Below are positions 28,080 through 33,214 of a stretch of 33,214 nt of DNA, one piece after another (positions within the stretch are counted from its first letter, which is position 1; the number at the start of each line of letters is the position of its first letter). This DNA comes from Clostridia bacterium (GTDB lineage Bacteria > Bacillota > Clostridia > Christensenellales > Aristaeellaceae), in assembly GCA_017397765.1 (NCBI GenBank), contig JAFQIB010000005.1:1-33214 (forward strand). Reading direction: 5' to 3'. The translations under genes were made by a program, and so were the position numbers. Under the pieces are notes generated by a model. That model ran no database searches, was not told where the DNA came from, and worked only from the letters and a program-made list of their open reading frames with translations.

Positions 28080-30991
28080 TTCGTTGCCTCCTCTCCATCA
28101 AGCGGCAGGCCGAATTCCTTACGCTTGATCTCGATTTCTTCATTAATAGTATGCGTGTAGGTCAGCAGGGTCTCACGGGGATCGTCCTTGTCATTGATGA
28201 CCTTGCGGATCGCGTTGGTCATGTGACGGGTGGTGGAGTAGCCGCCGGCGATCTCCGGGAAGCCGCGGGACCAGGCCTGCTGCTCAGCCAGCACTGCCAG
28301 CTCGTCGCTGGACCAGGCCAGCTTCTGCAGCGCCTCGGTGTTTGCGGTGGCGTAACGGGCGGAGGAGCCCAGCACGCTCTCCATCTCACGGCCGAAGCGA
28401 GCCTGCGCTTCTGCATCGACCCACCACTTCATGAATTCCCAGGCATTCTTCTTGACGTTCTCGTCGTCGGTGGCGATCATCATGCAGCAGGCACCGTTGG
28501 CATGTACGCTGCGGTCGATGGTGCCGTCCTCCTGAACGGTGCCGGGATAGAGGGTGAAGTCCCACAGACCGCGGATCTCGGGCGCGGAAACGGTCAGGGT
28601 GTTGTACAGAGTGTACTGGCCGACGCCGATGGGCATTTCGCCGGAACGGAAGCGGCTGACGAAGTCAAACACGGTAGGCAGGCCGTAATCGTTGTACAGG
28701 CTGGTGTAGAACTCGAAAGCCTTCACGCCTGCCTCGCTGTCGATCACGGTGCGGGTCTTGCGGTCATTGTAGATGTTGCCGCCGTGCTGATAGATCATGG
28801 CGTTGAAGCCGGACATATCAACATTGGAGATATCCGGGAACGGAATGCCCACGGACATGTTGTTGCCCTGCACGGTGGGCAGGATGGCAATGATGTCTTC
28901 CCAGGTCTTGGGCGGCTCGATGCCCAGATCCTCCAGGATGTCCGTACGGTAGAACAGCACTGAGAAGATCTGCGTCTCGGGCAGGCCGTAGATGCCCTTG
29001 TGCACACCGTTGTCGTAGGTCAGGGGCTCCAGCGCGCTGGCGTAGAAGGGCTTGACCACCTCGTCGAAGTCCTCGAACTGGGTCAGATCCTCGACAGCAT
29101 TACGCATGGCGTAGTTGACAGCGAACCAGCCGTCGACCGTCAGCACGACGTCAGGGCCGATGCCGGCCATAACGGCGCTCAGGATCGCGTCCGCAGCAAC
29201 CAGCTGCACGTTGACCTTGATGCCGGTCTCGTTGGTGAAGGAGTCATCGATCATGGTCTTCAGGACGGTGGACTGGTCACGGCCGGCCACCAGCCAGACC
29301 TCGATCACGTCGTCCGCGCCCTCTTCGTACACATCGCCCAGGGAGTTGTAATCAACAAAGTAGGAAGCGACGCAGGCATTGATCTCATGGATCAGGCCGC
29401 TGAAGAAATTGGTGGAAACCTTCTTCAGCTTGGCGTCCTCACCGGAAACGACGATCAGGTCGACGTCCAGCTTGGATTCCGCCATGCTCTGCATAGCCGT
29501 GCCAAGGCTGGTGATGTTATCCTTGAAGTTGGAGAAGGACTGGGTGATGCGCTCCTCGCGCTCCAGGAACTGCTCCAGCTGCACAGCCAGCGTCTGGGCG
29601 ACGGCCACACGGTCATTCTTCTGACCGGTCAGCTCAACCGTATCGTCCACCAGCTTGTACAGGCGCATCCGCTCCAGGTCCATGGCCTCCATGACTTCCG
29701 GATACACCTTGCTCAGGTTGTAATCGCGGAAGCGGTCGGGCGTCACGCCGGTCAGCACCAGGATCTTGCGGTAGATCTGATTCAGGCGGTAGATGCTGGC
29801 TTCCATCTCCTTGAGAATGACGCCCATATCACCCAGGGTGACTTCCATACGGATGGAATGCTTGCCTGCAGTCAGGTAGAAGCGGTAGGGCGTGCCCTCG
29901 TCGTCCGCCAGGGTGCGCAGCTTCCAGCTGGTGTCATAGGCAAAGGCCACGGACGCCATGTCCTCGAAGGGCACTTCCCCATCGATATAGATGGTACGGC
30001 AGGACAGGCCGCCGCGCTGATAGGTCTGGCGGGCCTTGATGGAAATGTTGTAGTAGCCGTCCTCCGGCACCTCAAACTCCCATTCGATCCACTGGCCTGC
30101 GTTGTTCCACGGATCGCCGCCGATGTAGTTCAGGATGGTATGGTACACATCATAGGGCTCCGTGTTGGGGGCCGCATGGTCATACCGGGCATACAGGGAG
30201 GGAGAAGAGCGGGTAGCCGCAGCCTCACCCTGAATGGTGGTGGTGTACTTCTTGCCTTCCTCGGTCATGGCTGCTTCGGGCTGCGCCTGCAGGTAGGCCT
30301 CGTAGGTCTGATGCGGCGCAACAGGCAGAAGCGCGATGCTGCGGATGATCACAGGCTCATTGACCGCCTTGAAGGAGAGCTTGTTTTCGCCCTGCTCAAA
30401 GTAGAAGCGGTAGGGCTCGGTCTCATAGCCCATATCATCCCGGCAGAAAGCGGTCTGATATTCGTACTTTTCCACCTGCGTGGGACGAATCTCATTGCCC
30501 TGGTTGTCCTTGCGGACTTCACCGCCGTCGTTCCACAAACGGGAGAAGCACAGCGTGTCAGCGCCTGCAAAGGGCAGCACATCGTTGATATACAGCGCAC
30601 GCTCCACATCAACGCCGCGGGATTCGACCGTCAGGTACTCGATCTGCACGGCATACATACCTGCCTGGGGCACGTTGACCTTCCAGGAGGTATATGCACG
30701 ATCAGAGGTGTAGACCACGTTCTGACCAGCCTCATCCTGCTGCAGCTCGCCGTCGCCTTCAAAGGCTGCAACGTCCACAGCAATAGTCTCCGTGCCTGCT
30801 GCGGCGCCCTCATGAGCCTTCAGATAGACTTCATAGGTGTCGTCGCGGCCGATGCCGGAGACGTCTGTACTCAGGTCCTTGCCTTCGTACTTGTCATGAT
30901 AATTCTGCGGATCGCTGTCCAGGAACAGAACAGCAACAGCCAGAATTGCCACAACCAGAACGCCGACAAGAATACGCCACTTTTTTTGCAT
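28076..30991 (-). CDS. Membrane-anchored binding protein with two extra beta-sandwich modules
   Basis: The 971-residue protein is about twice the usual size for a binding protein. An N-terminal helix (about 7-25) without a cysteine or a clear cleavage site probably anchors it. Two CBM35/CBM6-like modules follow (about 50-225 and 230-400). Both show the repeated design Y-E-A/V-YLKA...PxxGxYxIxIxYxT...IDGEVPF...PYRFYxxxGKHSI. A helical linker (about 405-555) is next. The C-terminal 400 residues form a type-1 sugar-binding domain (YGLPETQIFSVLFYRTDILE). It is the first gene of the operon and overlaps the permease gene by 4 nt. The modules may hold a polysaccharide near the importer (inference). 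Confidence 0.85.
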   Translation of the reverse strand: MQKKWRILVGVLVVAILAVAVLFLDSDPQNYHDKYEGKDLSTDVSGIGRDDTYEVYLKAHEGAAAGTETIAVDVAAFEGDGELQQDEAGQNVVYTSDRAYTSWKVNVPQAGMYAVQIEYLTVESRGVDVERALYINDVLPFAGADTLCFSRLWNDGGEVRKDNQGNEIRPTQVEKYEYQTAFCRDDMGYETEPYRFYFEQGENKLSFKAVNEPVIIRSIALLPVAPHQTYEAYLQAQPEAAMTEEGKKYTTTIQGEAAATRSSPSLYARYDHAAPNTEPYDVYHTILNYIGGDPWNNAGQWIEWEFEVPEDGYYNISIKARQTYQRGGLSCRTIYIDGEVPFEDMASVAFAYDTSWKLRTLADDEGTPYRFYLTAGKHSIRMEVTLGDMGVILKEMEASIYRLNQIYRKILVLTGVTPDRFRDYNLSKVYPEVMEAMDLERMRLYKLVDDTVELTGQKNDRVAVAQTLAVQLEQFLEREERITQSFSNFKDNITSLGTAMQSMAESKLDVDLIVVSGEDAKLKKVSTNFFSGLIHEINACVASYFVDYNSLGDVYEEGADDVIEVWLVAGRDQSTVLKTMIDDSFTNETGIKVNVQLVAADAILSAVMAGIGPDVVLTVDGWFAVNYAMRNAVEDLTQFEDFDEVVKPFYASALEPLTYDNGVHKGIYGLPETQIFSVLFYRTDILEDLGIEPPKTWEDIIAILPTVQGNNMSVGIPFPDISNVDMSGFNAMIYQHGGNIYNDRKTRTVIDSEAGVKAFEFYTSLYNDYGLPTVFDFVSRFRSGEMPIGVGQYTLYNTLTVSAPEIRGLWDFTLYPGTVQEDGTIDRSVHANGACCMMIATDDENVKKNAWEFMKWWVDAEAQARFGREMESVLGSSARYATANTEALQKLAWSSDELAVLAEQQAWSRGFPEIAGGYSTTRHMTNAIRKVINDKDDPRETLLTYTHTINEEIEIKRKEFGLPLDGEEATK

Positions 30992-31026
30992 AAACTCACC
31001 ACTCCTGTTGCTTTGATGGGAACGCC

Positions 31027-31081
31027 AAAAGAAAAAAGCCTCTCATGCAATTCCCTGGCCCAACGCAATGCTCTTGCAGGC
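31027..31081 (-). promoter_or_regulatory. Foldable leader ending in a U-rich run, possible attenuator
   Basis: In the 120-nt leader of the minus-strand operon, GCCT and AGGC (31081-31078 and 31041-31038) can enclose smaller helices. They are followed by TTTTTTCTTTT. The closing stem is short and the loop large, so this is weak as a terminator. Confidence 0.25.
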
Positions 31082-31118
31082 ATGAAAGCACTGCGCTAAA
31101 GCATAACGACTTTCTTTA

Positions 31119-31147
31119 ATTATAGGTATTGGTACTAAATTTGTCAA
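31119..31147 (-). promoter_or_regulatory. Consensus sigma-A promoter of the glycan-uptake operon
   Basis: Minus strand: TTGACA (31147-31142), exactly 17 bp, TATAAT (31124-31119), a perfect match to both consensus boxes. The transcription start should be near 31112, about 120 nt before the first gene. Such a strong promoter would need a repressor or attenuation to be controlled. Confidence 0.9.
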
Positions 31148-31243
31148 GAAATTTCTGTGCATCCTGTGTGTATTTCTCATCAAAAATTGCACTTTCCCCG
31201 ATATTTTTGTCTCTCTTAATAATTCGTTATCTTTTCTTCATAA

Positions 31244-31258
31244 TTGGAATCGTTTTCA
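31244..31258. promoter_or_regulatory. cre-like operator (CcpA or another LacI-family regulator)
   Basis: TTGGAATCGTTTTCA matches WTGNAANCGNWNNCW at every fixed position, and the opposite strand also matches when shifted by one base. It lies between the two divergent promoters: about 100 bp upstream of the GH26 start site and about 135 bp upstream of the operon start site. Confidence 0.55.
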
Positions 31259-31322
31259 TTATTCATGTCTCTTTCCGGCTTTGAAACTGACCACACATTT
31301 GTTTGCTTTCGATATTTTTTTC

Positions 31323-31351
31323 TTGATGCATCCGTTCATCTGTGCTAAACT
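31323..31351 (+). promoter_or_regulatory. Promoter of the GH26 gene
   Basis: TTGATG (31323-31328), 17 bp, TAAACT (31346-31351), with an extended -10 TGC (31343-31345). The start codon at 31395 follows about 37 nt after the expected transcription start, with GGGAGG at 31379-31384. Confidence 0.65.
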
Positions 31352-31394
31352 GTAGGCAATCCATCCGAATATACCTACGGGAGGCTGGTATCTA

Positions 31395-32843
31395 ATGAAG
31401 AAACCCCTTTGGTTCATCCTCATCGTTCTCACGCTCCTCTTGGTCATTTCTGCCCAGGCAGAGGGAACCGTCACCTACGAGGCAGAGGAAGCTGTCATCC
31501 ATGGCAGCCTTCGGGTTAGCGCTGAAGCCGCTGCTTCAAATCGGAAAGTGGTCGGTTTGTTCCAGAATCAGGAAGATTCGCTGGTGTTTACCGTTTCTGT
31601 TCCCGCCGAAGGATTGTATGATTTGTCCTTCGTCACCAAGGGCGTGGGCGGAAACAAGACCAACAACGTCCTGGTTGACGGCAAGCAGATCGGCACGATC
31701 CAGTCTATCTTTTTCTATTCTCCTTCTGAAATCAAGGGGGTTCACCTCACTGCAGGCGAGCATCAGATCGCCCTGACCGTATCCGGCGGCTATTTCAATG
31801 TTGACTGCCTGAAGGTTTCCCCTGCCCCCACCATTCCCAATAGCGTTTTCAAGGTTGAGCCCACGCTCATCAACCCCAACGCGACCGAGGAAGCCCGCAA
31901 ACTTTTCGCCTACCTGTGCGAATCCTACGGCAAGGTAACCCTCTCCGGTCAGTTCTGCGACAATGGCTTCGACGGGCCCGAAATCAAGGCTGTGTATGAA
32001 GTAACCGATAAGTATCCCGCCATTCTGGGCCTGGATATGATGGATTACACGCCCTCCCGTCAGGCCATGGGCGGCCGCAGCACCGCCGTGGAAACTGCCA
32101 TTGATTATCACAACGCCGGCGGCATCATCACCTTCAACTGGCATTGGGGCGCTCCGAAGCAATACATCCGGGCAGGCGTGGACGGAAACGGCAATCCCAA
32201 CTGGTGGGGCGGCTTCTATACCGCCAATGTCAACTATGATATCACTACTATTCTCGACGGCAGCGACGCCGAGGGCAAGAAGCTGCTGGACAAGGATATT
32301 GAAGGCATTGCCAAGCAGCTGCTGCGCCTGCAGGACGCCGGCGTGCCGGTGCTCTGGCGGCCGCTGCACGAGGCTTCCGGCGGCTGGTTCTGGTGGGGCG
32401 CCAAAGGCCCCGAGCCCTGCAAGCAGCTCTGGATCTATCTCTACGATCAGCTGACCAACGTCTACGGCTGCAACAACCTGATCTGGGTCTGGAACGGCCA
32501 GGCTGCCGACTGGTATCCCGGTGATGAATATGTGGATATCATCAGCGAGGATATCTATGCCGACAAGCGCTCCTACAGCGCACAGATCGGCAAATTCATG
32601 GAAGCGCTGGACTACACCGACACCAACAAGATCATTGCCCTGTCGGAAAACGGCGTCGTCTTTGATATGGAGCAGGTGCTGCTGACCAATGCCCGCTGGG
32701 CCTGGTTCAACACCTGGAGCGGCGAGTTCATCCAGCGGGACGGCCAGTTCTCCGATGAATACACCGAGTATGATATGCTCTACTTCACCTACAACAGCGA
32801 TTATGTCATCACCCTGGATGAGCTCCCCGCCCTCTACGAGTGA
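31395..32843 (+). CDS. Secreted GH26 beta-mannanase-like enzyme with N-terminal CBM
   Basis: The 482-residue protein has a signal peptide (1-22, ending ISAQA) and a CBM35/CBM6-like module (about 26-145, starting VTYEAEEAVIHG). A GH26 catalytic barrel follows (about 155-480). The acid/base Glu is E326 in WRPLHEASGGWFWWG and the nucleophile is E418 in IIALSENG. Other family marks are GLDMMDY, ITFNWHWGAP and NLIWVWNG. GH26 enzymes mostly cut beta-1,4-mannans; a few act on beta-1,3-xylan or mixed glucans. It lacks a transmembrane tail or sorting signal, so it is probably released. It is divergent from the uptake operon and shares its control region. Confidence 0.93.
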   Translation: MKKPLWFILIVLTLLLVISAQAEGTVTYEAEEAVIHGSLRVSAEAAASNRKVVGLFQNQEDSLVFTVSVPAEGLYDLSFVTKGVGGNKTNNVLVDGKQIGTIQSIFFYSPSEIKGVHLTAGEHQIALTVSGGYFNVDCLKVSPAPTIPNSVFKVEPTLINPNATEEARKLFAYLCESYGKVTLSGQFCDNGFDGPEIKAVYEVTDKYPAILGLDMMDYTPSRQAMGGRSTAVETAIDYHNAGGIITFNWHWGAPKQYIRAGVDGNGNPNWWGGFYTANVNYDITTILDGSDAEGKKLLDKDIEGIAKQLLRLQDAGVPVLWRPLHEASGGWFWWGAKGPEPCKQLWIYLYDQLTNVYGCNNLIWVWNGQAADWYPGDEYVDIISEDIYADKRSYSAQIGKFMEALDYTDTNKIIALSENGVVFDMEQVLLTNARWAWFNTWSGEFIQRDGQFSDEYTEYDMLYFTYNSDYVITLDELPALYE

Positions 32844-32867
32844 TGCGTCTCCCCTATTGAACAGGCA

Positions 32868-32896
32868 GCGCCCTCCGGTCTTCCACCGGAGGGCGC
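32868..32896 (+). terminator. Perfect 12-bp hairpin after the GH26 gene
   Basis: GCGCCCTCCGGT (32868-32879) pairs perfectly with 32885-32896 around a 5-nt loop, 25 nt after the GH26 stop. No T-run follows directly, so it may end transcription only together with the next hairpin (32905-32933), which is followed by GGTTTTG. It sits 1 nt from the conserved repeat, as the hairpin beside copy A does. Confidence 0.6.
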
Positions 32897-32897
32897 A

Positions 32898-33036
32898 CAG
32901 CGTATCGACAAAGTGCTATAGGCACTTTGTCGAGGTTTTGCACTCACTCACTGGTCGCTCGGCCATCACTGGGACAAGCCCAGCGCTGGCAATACTCGGC
33001 AAATGCAAGCATTTGCTCTCGCTAGTCGGCGCAAGC
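32898..33036 (-). repeat. Palindrome-rich intergenic repeat, copy B
   Basis: This is the reverse complement of 1-139 with six differences and no gaps. The 12-bp stem with 5-nt loop is at 32905-32933, and the region 32898-32940 is identical to copy A. The imperfect stem equivalent to 47-75 of copy A carries a T-A pair where copy A has C-G. The stem with loop CTTGT is thus conserved through two matched changes. Confidence 0.9.
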
Positions 33037-33203
33037 GCCTCCCTCGTGCAACGACAAGTCGTTCTCCCGGCCGTTCGTTCGTGTAAGGAAGCTTTTCCTG
33101 ACGGAAAAGCACGAAAATCGCCGCGCAGGGGCTTCGCCCCGTTTAACCGCCCCGAAGGGGCTCGCCGATTTCCGATCTAAAGTCAGAGGGCTTGCGAGCC
33201 CTC
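33028..33203. other. Dense hairpin cluster continuing repeat copy B
   Basis: There is no coding frame, but six short inverted repeats lie one after another: GGCGC-AA-GCGCC (33028-33039), AACGAC-AA-GTCGTT (33050-33063), GCTTTTCC-TGAC-GGAAAAGC (33091-33110), GGGGC-TTC-GCCCC (33128-33140), GCCCC-GAA-GGGGC (33149-33161) and GAGGGCT-TGCG-AGCCCTC (33186-33203). CGAAAATCG (33112-33120) can also pair imperfectly with CGATTTC (33166-33172), enclosing two of the hairpins as a three-way junction. The start of this cluster overlaps copy B, and the left end of the window is cut where the matching part of copy A would lie. Confidence 0.6.
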
Positions 33204-33214
33204 CGACACCTCCC

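Noticed and set aside
31395-32843. Adjacent defence, toxin-antitoxin or prophage genes
   Set aside because: Every sizeable gene in the window was assigned to regulation, sporulation, repair, salvage, surface or sugar uptake. No nuclease-antitoxin pair, phage gene or restriction enzyme is present apart from the housekeeping sbcDC.
1-33036. Composite transposon bounded by the two inverted repeats
   Set aside because: There is no transposase or recombinase between them, the cargo is 33 kb of mostly core genes, and no target duplication is visible. Two members of a dispersed repeat are simpler.
33028-33203. Possible CRISPR array or tRNA cluster at the right end
   Set aside because: The inverted repeats differ from one another in sequence and spacing, so there are no repeat-spacer units. 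None folds into a tRNA cloverleaf with conserved T-loop bases.

Overview
The window looks like a chromosomal contig from a spore-forming, GC-rich Bacillota species, most likely an anaerobic gut Clostridia lineage. The evidence is the complete spoIIAA-spoIIAB-sigF operon, strong AAAGGAGG-type ribosome binding sites, sigma-A promoters, and a carbohydrate locus with DUF5696-like, YIP1-like and NHL-repeat proteins. I cannot name the genus. Both ends of the window lie in two inverted copies of one palindrome-rich repeat, which fits a contig that broke at a multicopy repeat.

Layout. 1-175: repeat copy A plus a hairpin. 214-3419 (+): response regulator, histidine kinase and small alarmone synthetase, which overlap, then a small DMT-type membrane protein. 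3489-5004 (+): sporulation sigma-F operon, preceded by a sigma-H-like promoter and a hairpin that covers the spoIIAA ribosome binding site. 5045-6036 (-): purine-nucleoside phosphorylase, then a [2Fe-2S] thioredoxin-like protein. 6195-8141 (+): YgiQ-type radical SAM protein. 8208-8882 (-): TetR regulator. 9060-12997 (+): sbcDC nuclease. 13112-14613 (+): ECF sigma factor and a membrane protein that is probably its anti-sigma factor. 14747-16033 (+): a second ECF sigma factor fused to a large C-terminal domain. 16133-17386 (+): secreted SH3b-repeat protein.

17628-30991 (-): nine genes in one direction form a large glycan-uptake locus. In order of transcription they are: an unusual membrane-anchored binding protein with two extra beta-sandwich modules; two permeases, the second with a long cytoplasmic N-terminal extension; an NHL/TPR membrane protein; a YIP1-like membrane protein; a DUF5696-like surface protein; two more permeases; and a second, conventional binding protein with its own promoter. 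No ABC ATPase is encoded here, so both importers probably share an ATPase encoded elsewhere. A secreted GH26 beta-mannanase-like enzyme (31395-32843, +) is divergent from this locus and shares a 400-bp regulatory region that holds a consensus sigma-A promoter, a second promoter and a cre-like operator. The simplest reading is that GH26 cuts a mannan-type polysaccharide outside the cell and the two importers take up the oligosaccharides. The substrate is inferred from GH26 only.

32868-33214: a terminator-like hairpin, repeat copy B and a dense run of further hairpins. The two repeat copies differ at six of 139 positions. One pair of differences is a compensatory C-G to T-A change inside a stem, which suggests the folded structure is under selection. 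The features least explained by known families are this repeat, the ribosome-binding-site-covering hairpin at spoIIA, the ECF fusion with an internal start, and the unusual domain make-up of the uptake locus.
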